NCBI RefSeq assembly: GCF_000021645.1
Contig: NC_011661.1
Coordinates: 94,723-158,722, forward strand
Source of the DNA: Dictyoglomus turgidum DSM 6724
GTDB lineage: Bacteria; Dictyoglomota; Dictyoglomia; Dictyoglomales; Dictyoglomaceae
Length of the DNA: 64,000 nucleotides
Direction of reading: 5' to 3'
This document shows, one piece after another, positions 35,065 to 44,212 of this stretch. The first letter of the stretch is position 1; each line of letters begins with the position of its first letter. The position numbers and the translations under genes were made by a program. A model generated the notes under the pieces. That model was not told where the DNA came from. It ran no database searches and saw nothing but the letters and a program-made list of their open reading frames with translations.

Positions 35065-35998
35065 AAATAACCCTCAAAACCCTCATCCAGCCATTTTTAG
35101 TATTTTCAGGATTATATCCACCACCCCCAAGAATAAGAATCTTACCACCACATGTTTGATTTGCCACATCAACCATTCCCTCTACAAATTTACCATAACC
35201 CTCTATGCTATAATTCAAATGAGTTATAGGATCTCCAGAAATACCATCTACTCCTGCCTGAAGTATGATAAATTCAATCTTTACCTCCCACGCAAAATTC
35301 TTTACTTCCTCAAAAGCAAGTAAAAGTTCATCATCACCTGAACCTGGAAGAAGAGGAATATTAAGCTTTGTCCCATAAGCTTGTTTTTCTCCCCTTTCGT
35401 CCCTTCTTCCTGTTCCAGGATAAAGAAATCTTCCATCCTCATGCACATCAGCTATGAATAAGTGGGGATCATCTACATATTCGTAAAAAACTCCATCACC
35501 ATGATGAGCGTCTATATCCACATAGAGAATATTTTTTATTCCATAATTTTTCCTTAAATATTCAATGGCAACCCCAATATCATTAAATATGCAGAATCCA
35601 GAAGCAGAATTTCTTCTTGCATGATGAAGGCCTGCCATAGGCACAAAAACCCTTTTATATTTTCCCTCCACTATTAACCTTATACCTTTCAAGGTAGAGC
35701 CAACCACATAAGAGGCAGCCTCATAACACCCCAAAAAAGCAGGCGTATCCCCATAATCCAAATACCCTTCTCCAGTCTTTGACTTCTCCTTAACAAGATC
35801 CGTATAACTTTTGGTATGAAACAGAGTAATTTCATCATAAGAAGCCATCTCAGGAGATTCCACATTGCTCAAATTTGAAAACTTTTTAAATTCTGAGTCA
35901 AAGCTTTCAAGTCTCCTTCGGTTCATTGGATGGGGCTCAGGGAAAGAATATAAAAAAGATTCTTCTCCCCAAATTATGCTACCTTCAGAGTTTTTCAA
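35051..35998 (-). CDS. Histone deacetylase/AcuC-family deacetylase
   Basis: This 315-aa arginase-fold Zn hydrolase has GLHHARRNSASGFCIFND (catalytic His pair), VDIDAHHGDGVFYEYV (Zn ligands Asp and His), a third Zn Asp in QAGVDGISGDP and the terminal GGGGYNPENT with the catalytic Tyr. It may remove acetyl groups from proteins, polyamines or other amides. The start is TTG or the first Met-coding position after GGGGGTAG. The neighbouring acetyltransferase gene is broken. Confidence 0.93.
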   Translation of the reverse strand: MKNSEGSIIWGEESFLYSFPEPHPMNRRRLESFDSEFKKFSNLSNVESPEMASYDEITLFHTKSYTDLVKEKSKTGEGYLDYGDTPAFLGCYEAASYVVGSTLKGIRLIVEGKYKRVFVPMAGLHHARRNSASGFCIFNDIGVAIEYLRKNYGIKNILYVDIDAHHGDGVFYEYVDDPHLFIADVHEDGRFLYPGTGRRDERGEKQAYGTKLNIPLLPGSGDDELLLAFEEVKNFAWEVKIEFIILQAGVDGISGDPITHLNYSIEGYGKFVEGMVDVANQTCGGKILILGGGGYNPENTKNGWMRVLRVIYGEF

Positions 35999-36575
35999 TT
36001 TCTACCCCCCTTTTGAAAAGGAATTTTTCAAAATCATCTTTCAAAAAAATAGGAACCTTTATTTCCATAATCACATTATCTTCAAATTTTTCTTTCACTT
36101 CGCATTTAAAATGTCTTAAAATTTCACTTTTAAAGGCGTTAAAATCTTTGTAAGAAAGCCTAACAACATAATCACTAGTTATAATTTTTTCTGTAATTTT
36201 AGCCTTTTCTAAAGTTTTTTCCATAGTATAATGATAAGCATCAATTAGTCCTCTTATTCCAAGTTTTATTCCTCCAAAATATCTTATCACAATTCCTATA
36301 ATATCATATAAATCTCGCTCTCTCAGAGCATTTAGAATAGGAATTCCTGCAGTACCTGTAGGCTCTCCCCCGTCAGTAAAATATTCTTCCCCTGTTGCCT
36401 TTCTATAAGCATAGCAATAATGAGTTGCATTTTTGTATCTTTCTTTAACTTCCTTTAATATGTCAGAGGGATGTCTATTATTAATAGGAGAAACTATTCC
36501 TATAAATAAAGACCTTTCAATTTTTATTTCAAAAATCTCTTCCTTCTCTACTGTTAAATACTTTTCCCTTATAAT
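35985..36575 (-). CDS. yigZ: YigZ/IMPACT family protein, apparent ATT start codon
   Basis: The full 196-residue frame has the UPF0029/IMPACT core NATHYCYAYR, GGEPTGTAGIPIL and VIRYFGGIKLGIRGL, and a C-terminal ferredoxin-like DUF1949 domain. The frame is open from directly after the htrA stop, but it contains no ATG, GTG or TTG before the middle of the conserved domain. Homologues start about where ATT (36573-36575) lies, and GGGGAG is placed seven bases upstream. An AUU start, as in infC, is the simplest reading. Confidence 0.85.
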   Translation of the reverse strand: MIREKYLTVEKEEIFEIKIERSLFIGIVSPINNRHPSDILKEVKERYKNATHYCYAYRKATGEEYFTDGGEPTGTAGIPILNALRERDLYDIIGIVIRYFGGIKLGIRGLIDAYHYTMEKTLEKAKITEKIITSDYVVRLSYKDFNAFKSEILRHFKCEVKEKFEDNVIMEIKVPIFLKDDFEKFLFKRGVEIEKL

Positions 36576-37532
36576 CTATTCACTCCCCAAGACTATAGAA
36601 ATTTCCTTTATATTATTATCTCTTATAACCCTAACTGCAACTCTACTTCCTGGAGGTGTATGGCTCAAAAATCTATGTAGATCATCAATATTATTTATAA
36701 TCTCATTCTCTGCTTGTATTATTATATCACCACTATTTATTCCTCCTCTTTGAGCAGGACTTCCTGGAGCAACTCTCAAAATGTATACTCCACCTTCTTG
36801 AGATAAGGATAGATTCTCCCTTAATCTCTTTGGTAATACTACACTCTGACCAATAATCCCAAGATAGCTTCTTCTTACTCTCCCTTCTTTAATAAGAAGA
36901 CCTGCTACCCACTTTGCAGTATTTATAGGAATAGCAAAACATATACCTTGAGCACCTTGTATTATAGCAGTATTAACTCCTATTGCTCTCCCATGTATAT
37001 CCACCAAAGGTCCTCCTGAACTTCCAGGATTTAGTGCAGCATCAGTTTGAATAATATTCTCCATAAGATGTCCACTAAAACTTCTCAAAGATCTTCCCAA
37101 AGCACTTATTACTCCACTAGTCACACTATGGCCAAAACCAAGAGGATTTCCTATAGCAAGAACTATTTGTCCGACCTTTAATTTTTCAGAATCTCCCAGC
37201 TCTAAATAAGGAAGATTATTCTCATGGATCTTTATTACCGCAAGATCTGTTTGAGGATCTTCACCTACAAGTTCTGCCTGATAAGTTCGTCTATCTGCAA
37301 GGGTAATTTGAATTTTAGATGCCTGATGAGTAACATGGCTATTGGTTAATATATATCCATCAGGGGTAAATAGAAATCCAGAAGCAAAACCTTTGATCTC
37401 TTGAGGACCGAAGAAAAAGGGAATAAAAGTACTTTGAGAAAGATCTAAATTCACTACTGCTGGACTTACCTTTTCTACCACTTTAACAAGGGCGTTAGAA
37501 TAATCTTCTAATATTCTTTCATAATCCTCCAT
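36576..37532 (-). CDS. HtrA/DegP-like serine protease without signal peptide
   Basis: This 318-aa trypsin-fold protease has the triad His66 (LTNSHV), Asp96 (QTDLAVI) and Ser172 (NPGSSGGPL), followed by a PDZ domain (about 220-318, YLGIIGQSV, GGVYILRVAPGSPAQRGG, SGDIIIQ). The N-terminus (MEDYERILEDYSNALVKVV) is not hydrophobic, so the protein seems cytoplasmic, unlike most HtrA proteins. Its TAG is followed immediately by the ATT start of yigZ. Confidence 0.94.
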   Translation of the reverse strand: MEDYERILEDYSNALVKVVEKVSPAVVNLDLSQSTFIPFFFGPQEIKGFASGFLFTPDGYILTNSHVTHQASKIQITLADRRTYQAELVGEDPQTDLAVIKIHENNLPYLELGDSEKLKVGQIVLAIGNPLGFGHSVTSGVISALGRSLRSFSGHLMENIIQTDAALNPGSSGGPLVDIHGRAIGVNTAIIQGAQGICFAIPINTAKWVAGLLIKEGRVRRSYLGIIGQSVVLPKRLRENLSLSQEGGVYILRVAPGSPAQRGGINSGDIIIQAENEIINNIDDLHRFLSHTPPGSRVAVRVIRDNNIKEISIVLGSE

Positions 37533-37535
37533 AAA

Positions 37536-38429
37536 TTAACCTCCTAAAATCCATTCTTTTATATATAAGGGACTTTTTATTATGACGTCAATATGATTGC
37601 TATCTTTCAAAAGGATAAATTTTCTTTTAGTTCTTTTATAGACTTCATAAACTTTTAAAACCTCTTCTGAAGGATAAAATTCATCTTTATTGCCTACAAT
37701 AGAGAGAATAGGAAGATCTAACTTTTCCCAAATTTCCTTTATATTTGAAGGAAAAGCAGACCTAAAAAACATATAAGAATAATTATTAACAATAAGGGAG
37801 TCATCTATCTCTTCGGGCAAATCCCATCCAATTATTCTAAAATGAGGGAATATATATGCTATGAAAGAAAACAATTTAGATATAGGTTTAATCCTTAATA
37901 AATCATTGTTTTGATGGATCTTCTCCACTGGTAATCCTCCAGAAATTAAAATCAAACCTTGAGGTTTTAAGTTTTCATGATAAACCAACTTTAATATGAG
38001 ACCTGCTCCCATGCTATGCCCAGCCAAATAAACAGGTATATCCTTATTTTCTTCCTTAACAAAATTATAAAAAAGCAATAAATCTTTAACGAAGGTTTTT
38101 TCCTCTGGCGAATCTCCCCTTCTTCCCTCAGAATTTCCATGTCCTCTAAGATCAAGGAAATATACCTTAATCCCGTAATCTGATAACTCCTTTAAAAAGG
38201 GATAATAGTATCTTCCATATAAAGAAATACCATGGATGAAAATCAATACGTATTTTGTCTCCTTAGGTTCAGCTATCCTATAGGCTAATTTGGTTCCATC
38301 AAAGGAATGTATGTAAAAAACTTCGTCACTTATACTTTTAACTTGTTTATAAAGACTCTGAAAATCATAGGAAAAAAGATTTGAGAGCAATAATAGAAAG
38401 AATAATAAAAAAATTTCTTTAATCCTCAT
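37536..38429 (-). CDS. Secreted alpha/beta hydrolase (monoacylglycerol-lipase-like)
   Basis: This 297-aa protein has a signal peptide (KEIFLLFFLLLLSNLFS). The fold marks are FIHGISLYGRYY (oxyanion region), LDLRGHGNSEGRRG, nucleophile Ser in YLAGHSMGAGL, a late Asp in GNKDEFYPSEEV and the catalytic His in KDSNHIDV. The substrate is probably a lipid ester or lysophospholipid by family. It overlaps the oxidoreductase gene upstream by 11 bases and precedes htrA by 3. Confidence 0.9.
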   Translation of the reverse strand: MRIKEIFLLFFLLLLSNLFSYDFQSLYKQVKSISDEVFYIHSFDGTKLAYRIAEPKETKYVLIFIHGISLYGRYYYPFLKELSDYGIKVYFLDLRGHGNSEGRRGDSPEEKTFVKDLLLFYNFVKEENKDIPVYLAGHSMGAGLILKLVYHENLKPQGLILISGGLPVEKIHQNNDLLRIKPISKLFSFIAYIFPHFRIIGWDLPEEIDDSLIVNNYSYMFFRSAFPSNIKEIWEKLDLPILSIVGNKDEFYPSEEVLKVYEVYKRTKRKFILLKDSNHIDVIIKSPLYIKEWILGG

Positions 38430-39597
38430 TTAGTAATTCTTCTTTATTTAAGACCTCCTCTTTTTTCTTCATCAAGCTCAAAATTTTGTTAACATAACTC
38501 CTTTTGTTCCCAAGCAGAATCGCCCCTAAAATCATGTTATCTCTAAATATTAATTTTCTGTAAAAACCTCTCTCTTCATCCTTTTTAACAAAAACCTCAC
38601 AGTTATCCTTAGGCTCTATTTCACCTATAGAAGTTAGATCTACCCCAGTAACTTTGAGAGAATTAAAAGGCAATGTACCTTTATACTCCACCTTTTCAGA
38701 TGTTACATTTCTCCCTACCACTTCCGATTGTTCCATACATGCAGGAATAATGCCATAAATTCTGCCGTTATGCTCTGCACAATCTCCCACAGCATAAATA
38801 TTCTCAATATTAGTTTCCATAAAATTATTTACAATAATCCCTTTATTTGTCTCTATTCCTGAATTTTTAGCAACCTCTATATGAGGGATTATGCCTGCTG
38901 AAACTATGAGCATATCTCCCATAATTTTCCTTCCATCTTCAAGTTCTATCCCCTCAAACCTCTTACTTCCAATTATTTTTTGAGCCTTTACTCCTAAATA
39001 AAACTCAAAGGAAAATTTTTTCTCAATAATATTTTGAAGAATCTTAGCACCTTCCTCATCAAGTTGTCTTGGAAGAAGCCTTGGGAAAAATTCCAAACCT
39101 ATAATTTTTAATCCCCTTTGAGAAAGAGCCCTTCCTGTCTCTAACCCTAAAAGCCCACAACCAAGAAGAATTACTCTCTCCTTTTCTTTTATATAGGACA
39201 GAATACTAAGGGCGTCATCTATATTTCTTAAAGTAAATACCCCCTCAGCGTTAATATTTTCAATATTTGGTTTAAAGGGAATCGCTCCTGTGGCTAAAAT
39301 AAGTTTATCAAAAGAATATTCATTCTTGTCCGTTATTAATATCTTTCTTTGGGTATCAACCTTTATAGCATTCTCATCATAATGAATCTCAATATTCTGC
39401 TCTTTATACCATTCTTCTGGGTAAAAGGGAAGTTGATCTATAGTTATATTTCCTGCAAGAAATTCTATGAGCTGTGGCCTTGAATAGTATGGATATCTCT
39501 CTCTACTTATTACAACTATTCTGCCTTCTTTGTCCCTTTCTCTAATTACTTCCGCAGTATTTATTCCTGATATTCCATTTCCAACGATTAAGTACAT
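38419..39597 (-). CDS. FAD-dependent NAD(P)H:rubredoxin oxidoreductase
   Basis: This 392-aa flavoprotein has FAD-binding YLIVGNGISGINTAEVI, a second Rossmann motif LLGCGLLGLETGRAL (about 145-159) and the FAD ribityl site NIYAVGDCAEHNG (about 265-277). The family includes nitrite-reductase-type and rubredoxin reductases. The rubredoxin gene ends 3 bases upstream, making electron transfer from NAD(P)H to rubredoxin likely. In anaerobes this pair usually serves oxygen or peroxide reduction. Confidence 0.92.
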   Translation of the reverse strand: MYLIVGNGISGINTAEVIRERDKEGRIVVISRERYPYYSRPQLIEFLAGNITIDQLPFYPEEWYKEQNIEIHYDENAIKVDTQRKILITDKNEYSFDKLILATGAIPFKPNIENINAEGVFTLRNIDDALSILSYIKEKERVILLGCGLLGLETGRALSQRGLKIIGLEFFPRLLPRQLDEEGAKILQNIIEKKFSFEFYLGVKAQKIIGSKRFEGIELEDGRKIMGDMLIVSAGIIPHIEVAKNSGIETNKGIIVNNFMETNIENIYAVGDCAEHNGRIYGIIPACMEQSEVVGRNVTSEKVEYKGTLPFNSLKVTGVDLTSIGEIEPKDNCEVFVKKDEERGFYRKLIFRDNMILGAILLGNKRSYVNKILSLMKKKEEVLNKEELLNED

Positions 39598-39600
39598 AGC

Positions 39601-39759
39601 CTAAACTGGTTTAAACATGCTCTTGTCTGCTCCACAGACAGGACATACCCAGTCCTCAGGGAGTTCTTCAAAGGAAGTGCCGGGTGGAATATTTCCTTCG
39701 GGATCCCCCTCTTCAGGATCATAAACATATCCGCATACCACACATCTATATTTTCCCAT
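39601..39759 (-). CDS. Rubredoxin
   Basis: This 52-aa one-iron protein has two Cys pairs, [15 protein letters not shown] and [13 protein letters not shown], that bind Fe. The usual aromatic core residues are present. It heads a long minus-strand run and probably accepts electrons from the reductase encoded 3 bases downstream. An extended -10 (TGGTATAAT on the minus strand) lies about 40 bases upstream of the ATG. Confidence 0.97.
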   Translation of the reverse strand: MGKYRCVVCGYVYDPEEGDPEGNIPPGTSFEELPEDWVCPVCGADKSMFKPV

Positions 39760-39796
39760 TTTAAATTCCCCCTATTAAAATTTATTTTTAATTCAA

Positions 39797-39805
39797 ATTA
39801 TACCA
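39797..39805 (-). promoter_or_regulatory. Extended -10 element upstream of rubredoxin
   Basis: TGGTATAAT on the minus strand, with the hexamer at 39797-39802, stands 38 bases before the rubredoxin ATG. The matching -35 is weak, and it falls within the 3' end of lptD. Confidence 0.5.
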
Positions 39806-39811
39806 GATATT

Positions 39812-41938
39812 TTAGAAACTTGGAAGAAGAGTAAAACCTTCTGGTTTTCCTATAAATTCAATTCCCTTTGTAGGAAATGCCTTTAGAGATAAGCTAAATT
39901 GAAAACTCCGAGAAGAGAAGTAATAAATAAGTTTTGCATTAAAGCAGTGAAGATCTTTGTTAAGAGAAAGAGAATAAAGGGTATTTCCTGTAGAGGGAAG
40001 ATAGTAGCCAGTTAGGGTGATATTTCCTGCATAATGCCAATCTCCAGTTATTTTAAAAGTTAGCCTATAATCAAGCCTTTGAAACATTCCTAAGTTGATA
40101 TCATATAAGCTTCCAAATCCTAAGGAAAACCATGGATATTGAATAGTACCTTGAAGAAATATAGGATTTAATTTCAGAGTAGAAAAATTGAAAGAAGTCC
40201 TTAAAGTTAAAACAAAAGTATTTCCTGATCTTATTAAACCAGATATAGAAAGAGGAGAAAGCGTCTTGGTTATAAAGTTATAGGATTCCTGCAAACTTAA
40301 TCCGATATCTGGTGTCCCTAAATTTAAAGTAAGATTTAAGTTGTTTAAATTGGAGAGATAATCAAAATAAAAAGGAGAATTTCCTAATTCTCCTGTAAGA
40401 ATATCTTTTCCTAACCATTGAAAATTATAAGCAATTGTTCCAGACAAAATTGGGGAAAATTTATAGTTTGAAGAAAGATTAGCATATAGAATATATCTTG
40501 CATCTTGGGTCCCATAAAATTCCTGTTTATATCCCATGTTAGTATTTATATTCATGAAAGAAAGATTAAACTTGGGGGAGAAACTTAAGTAATATCCTAA
40601 TTTCCATGTTTTTATAGTAAAGGGATAAGAAGGCTCAATATAATTGCCAAAAAGAAATTCAATTTTAGATGGGGTACCTAAAAGATTGAAATCTCTCCCA
40701 TAATAAATCTCAGGAAGCTTTTTTAAAAGAAAATCCGAGACATTAGTCCAACGATTATTAGCAAATACATAGAGAATTTGTCCTTGGTCATTAAATTCAA
40801 ACTTTACATTTCCCTGTAGATCTTCTCTATTATTCCCCAAAATATTTAAAGAGTTATAAATTATGTTTGTGGAAAGATTAGTCTTACTACCCAGCTTAAT
40901 TGATGAGTTAATGGTAGTATTAAAATTATCTTGAGAAGGGGTTTTATTATAATTTGTCCTTATATTTGATCTAAAAGAACCTTGAGTATATGTTAATTGA
41001 GATGAACTTTGAAGAGAGTAATTTTGAGAATAGGGATAAAGAAGATAATTAGTATTAAAACTAAGAGAAAAATTTGAAGAAGGTTTATATATGCCTGAGA
41101 GAGAGAATTTAAATTGATCCGTATTATAAAGATAGTTGTATAAATAATAAGAATCAATGCTTCCTGATAAATTAGGAAAGTGATATTTTTGATTTAAAGT
41201 AAACTGAACTCCTTGATTTTGAGAGATTAGAAAAGTTAAGACTCCAGGAAGTCCCCATAAAGAATAGGTAAAAGGATAAGAGAAATAGAGTCCTAAGTTA
41301 GGATCATGACCAAATTGAGGGAAAGGTGATGGTTCCTTTGTAAGAGGAAGAACATAATAGGGTACATAAAAGATGGGTATATAAAAATAGGGATAAGGAA
41401 ATCTTAACCAAAATAGCACATTTATAAAAATTATCTTGTCATTAGGGAAATATTCAATCTGCGATGAAGAAATGTAATAGTGAGGTTTTTCATAAGAGCA
41501 AGTAGTAAAATTACCTTTTTTTAGATCCACATTACCCTTTTCCCATTTAACCTCCTCTCCTTTTATGTACATTTTTTCTTCACTTTCTGAAACAGGATAT
41601 GTAACTTTTACACTTTTTATAAATGCTTTTTCTTCTTTATAATAGTACTCCATATATTCTGCACTAAATTCTCCATTTTTATCCTTAAAGGTTACATTTT
41701 TCTTTGCCTCAAAAAATCCTTCTTTCACATTCCCTTTAATATAATCCGCCTTTAACCATATATCTTTTCCTAAAAACTCTACCTTTCCTTCTGCCTCAAA
41801 TTCTTGAGATTCCCAGTTAAAAGAAATCTTTTCTGCCTTTATCTTCCAAGAAGACTCCTGAGAAAAAGCAATTTGAGAAACAAACAAGAATATTAATAAT
41901 ATAAAAAGAAGAAATTTTACCACTTTCTTACCTTCCAT
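39812..41938 (-). CDS. lptD: LPS-assembly outer-membrane protein LptD
   Basis: This 708-aa protein has a signal peptide, an N-terminal OstA/jellyroll region (about 28-150, AEKISFNWESQEFEAEGKV), and a C-terminal beta-barrel rich in alternating aromatic and polar strands. The hinge has YIPIFYVPYYVLPLTKEPSPFP, the Pro-rich linker typical of LptD. It inserts lipopolysaccharide in the outer leaflet. It overlaps the LptF/G gene by 22 bases. The usual disulfide Cys pairs are not obvious. It implies a genuine outer membrane. Confidence 0.88.
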   Translation of the reverse strand: MEGKKVVKFLLFILLIFLFVSQIAFSQESSWKIKAEKISFNWESQEFEAEGKVEFLGKDIWLKADYIKGNVKEGFFEAKKNVTFKDKNGEFSAEYMEYYYKEEKAFIKSVKVTYPVSESEEKMYIKGEEVKWEKGNVDLKKGNFTTCSYEKPHYYISSSQIEYFPNDKIIFINVLFWLRFPYPYFYIPIFYVPYYVLPLTKEPSPFPQFGHDPNLGLYFSYPFTYSLWGLPGVLTFLISQNQGVQFTLNQKYHFPNLSGSIDSYYLYNYLYNTDQFKFSLSGIYKPSSNFSLSFNTNYLLYPYSQNYSLQSSSQLTYTQGSFRSNIRTNYNKTPSQDNFNTTINSSIKLGSKTNLSTNIIYNSLNILGNNREDLQGNVKFEFNDQGQILYVFANNRWTNVSDFLLKKLPEIYYGRDFNLLGTPSKIEFLFGNYIEPSYPFTIKTWKLGYYLSFSPKFNLSFMNINTNMGYKQEFYGTQDARYILYANLSSNYKFSPILSGTIAYNFQWLGKDILTGELGNSPFYFDYLSNLNNLNLTLNLGTPDIGLSLQESYNFITKTLSPLSISGLIRSGNTFVLTLRTSFNFSTLKLNPIFLQGTIQYPWFSLGFGSLYDINLGMFQRLDYRLTFKITGDWHYAGNITLTGYYLPSTGNTLYSLSLNKDLHCFNAKLIYYFSSRSFQFSLSLKAFPTKGIEFIGKPEGFTLLPSF

Positions 41939-43011
41939 ATGAACACCCCCAAACTTAAACTTCCAAGGGTTATATTAGGAAGCCAAGCAGAAAGAAAAGG
42001 TGAAAAAACCGCATATTCCCCAAAGGATCTTGCTATAATATTGAACCCATAATAAAAGAAGGCAATAATTATGCTAAAAGCAGTACCCCACAACCTTCCT
42101 CCTCTCCCTGTAAGGAGGATCACACTAAATCCCATAAGAGCAAAAATAGGCACTGCTATACTTTGGGCAATTCTAAGATAATCTTCCACTAAGTAGGATC
42201 TTGCAGATATTCCTGCCTTTTTATATACGTTAATTCTTTTCTTAAGCTCATTTGTTGGCATTTCCTGAGGAGTTCTATCCCTATAAAAGATATACATAAA
42301 ATCTTGAGGAAGATTTATTTTAAACTCTTCAAACTTTCCTTCCCATACCACAAAGGAATCATCCCCAAGATGGTGAACTACTCCATTTTTCAATATAAGA
42401 GAATCCCTATTCCATATGGCCTCCTCTGCTGTATAGATTATAGGATACTTATTAGAGGATGAGGTGTCAAAAACCAATACATTTTGCATAACATTCCTAT
42501 TTTCTATTATCTTCTTTACATAATAATATCTTCCTTCTTCGTCATGGAAAAATACATTCTCTCCCTTTATAGGTGCAGGATTTAAAAAGAAATATTTCTG
42601 GATCAGTCTATTAGATCTATAATTGGATTCAGGAATAAGAGAATAAGTGAAAAACCAAAGAATAAGAGAAAGAAGGATAGAGAACAAAAGAGGAGTTAAA
42701 GTAAGACTTAAAAAATATATGCCACTTGATCTCATGGCAAAAATCTCGCCATCTCTCATAAGTCGTCCAAAGGAAAAAATGATAGCAAAAAGCAAAGATA
42801 CAGGTATAACGAAAACAAATAGGGATGGAATCTTATAATAAAGAAGTTTTAGAACAACCTCAAAACTTACTCTTCTCATAATAATGAAGTCTGAAAATTC
42901 ATAAAGAATTTGGATCAACATTACCAAGATGAATCCAAAAATTCCTAAAAAAAATGGTCCCAATATTTCACTGAATATATATTTATGATAGGTTTTTATA
43001 TGCATACTCAT
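41917..43011 (-). CDS. LPS export ABC permease, LptF/LptG family
   Basis: This 364-aa YjgP/YjgQ-type permease has three helices near each end (residues 12-115 and 275-360) and a periplasmic domain of about 150 residues between. GRLMRDGEIFAMRSSGIYFLSL is the conserved cytoplasmic coupling helix. Only one such gene is here, while LptBFGC normally needs LptF and LptG, so a second copy elsewhere or a homodimer is implied. It overlaps lptA and lptD by a few bases. Confidence 0.92.
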   Translation of the reverse strand: MSMHIKTYHKYIFSEILGPFFLGIFGFILVMLIQILYEFSDFIIMRRVSFEVVLKLLYYKIPSLFVFVIPVSLLFAIIFSFGRLMRDGEIFAMRSSGIYFLSLTLTPLLFSILLSLILWFFTYSLIPESNYRSNRLIQKYFFLNPAPIKGENVFFHDEEGRYYYVKKIIENRNVMQNVLVFDTSSSNKYPIIYTAEEAIWNRDSLILKNGVVHHLGDDSFVVWEGKFEEFKINLPQDFMYIFYRDRTPQEMPTNELKKRINVYKKAGISARSYLVEDYLRIAQSIAVPIFALMGFSVILLTGRGGRLWGTAFSIIIAFFYYGFNIIARSFGEYAVFSPFLSAWLPNITLGSLSLGVFIWKVRKW

Positions 43012-43655
43012 TCGGTTACATAGAAAGTAGTGTCAATGTTTCCTTCTGCCACAACTACCTTGTCCTTTACATAGACTACAAGCCTTTTACAATTTATCTC
43101 ATTTTTATCTTTATCCATCATTTTCACATTATCTACAAAGGTATAAATTTCCTTATCGGTATCAAAATCAGCACTATTTGCTGAAACCGTTAAATCCTCC
43201 CTCTCAATTCTTACACCACCTATCATATTCCCTGTCTTGTTTTTTAATGAATAAACCACACTCTGGGAAAAAAGTTTAGTAATTTCAACTTTATTATCCA
43301 CTTTCCTCTGAAGCACCATATTTACATTTTTCTTAAGTTCAAGAGTTTCCTTCTTCAAATCTACCTTTAAGTCTTCTCCCACTATACTTAAATCCCTCTG
43401 GGATATATTTACCTTACCTGGAGCCTCAACTACATTAGTATCCTGATTGTAAAATACTAAAGTTGCAGTAATTCTTGTCTCATCATCTTGCCCTGGCTTA
43501 TAAATTACTACCACATTTCCTTCTGCACGAGTAGTCTTCTTTCCATAATCATAAGAAATCTTTTGAGCAGTAATCTTCACAGGATTTTTAGTCTGAGAAA
43601 AAGCAGAGGTCATGATTAAAATTGCTATCATTAAAATACAAATTAACCTTTTCAT
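43008..43655 (-). CDS. lptA: LptA/OstA-like periplasmic LPS-bridge protein
   Basis: This 215-aa protein has a signal peptide (MKRLICILMIAILIMTSAFS) and repeated OstA strands (ITAQKISYDYGKKTTRAEGNV, VSANSADFDTDKEIYTF). These form the stacked beta-jellyroll that carries LPS across the periplasm. It is longer than E. coli LptA (185 aa). It overlaps the permease gene by 4 bases and follows lptC by 11. Confidence 0.86.
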   Translation of the reverse strand: MKRLICILMIAILIMTSAFSQTKNPVKITAQKISYDYGKKTTRAEGNVVVIYKPGQDDETRITATLVFYNQDTNVVEAPGKVNISQRDLSIVGEDLKVDLKKETLELKKNVNMVLQRKVDNKVEITKLFSQSVVYSLKNKTGNMIGGVRIEREDLTVSANSADFDTDKEIYTFVDNVKMMDKDKNEINCKRLVVYVKDKVVVAEGNIDTTFYVTE

Positions 43656-43666
43656 ATTAACCTCCT

Positions 43667-44212
43667 CTAATAATAAGTCTCAATAACCACATTACCTTCA
43701 AACTCAGCCTTTCCTTTATTGGTATCAAAGACAAACATATCAGCTTCTGCCTTAAATTCTCCCACTTTCTCAAATTTTACCCTTCCCTTTGTGCTCATAA
43801 ATATCCCAGTGTCAAAATACCAAATACCCTCTGGAGCAATCCCTTTAAAACCATCTTCTGTTTCAAAATGAAGTTCTGTAGGAATCTTAAGTATATTTTT
43901 ATCCCTATCTATTTCTGCCCTTTTAGTGATTATTAAAAGAGAAAGTTTTTTATCTCTATATACCTTTCCCTTTACATCTCCTTCAAAGACAAAGTGTTTA
44001 TAATTAAGATCAATATTTAAATTATCTGCTGAAACCTCCCAAGAAAGATTTCCCTCACTCCTACCCTTTAAATATACCTTCTCAGCATATATACCTGCTT
44101 TTTCTAAATTAGTATTTGAAACTTCCTTTTCTAAAGGAACAAAATAATAACTTGTCCCCCATGCCACAAGTCCTACTAATATAAATATTCCAAGAAGTAT
44201 TATCCTCTTCAT
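43667..44212 (-). CDS. lptC: LptC-like LPS export protein
   Basis: This 181-aa bitopic protein has one N-terminal membrane anchor (residues 4-22) and a periplasmic jellyroll (GRSEGNLSWEVSADNLNIDL, GDVKGKVYRDKKL, AEIDRDKNILKIPTELHFE) like LptC. It hands LPS from the permease to LptA. It overlaps lnt by 4 bases. Confidence 0.85.
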   Translation of the reverse strand: MKRIILLGIFILVGLVAWGTSYYFVPLEKEVSNTNLEKAGIYAEKVYLKGRSEGNLSWEVSADNLNIDLNYKHFVFEGDVKGKVYRDKKLSLLIITKRAEIDRDKNILKIPTELHFETEDGFKGIAPEGIWYFDTGIFMSTKGRVKFEKVGEFKAEADMFVFDTNKGKAEFEGNVVIETYY

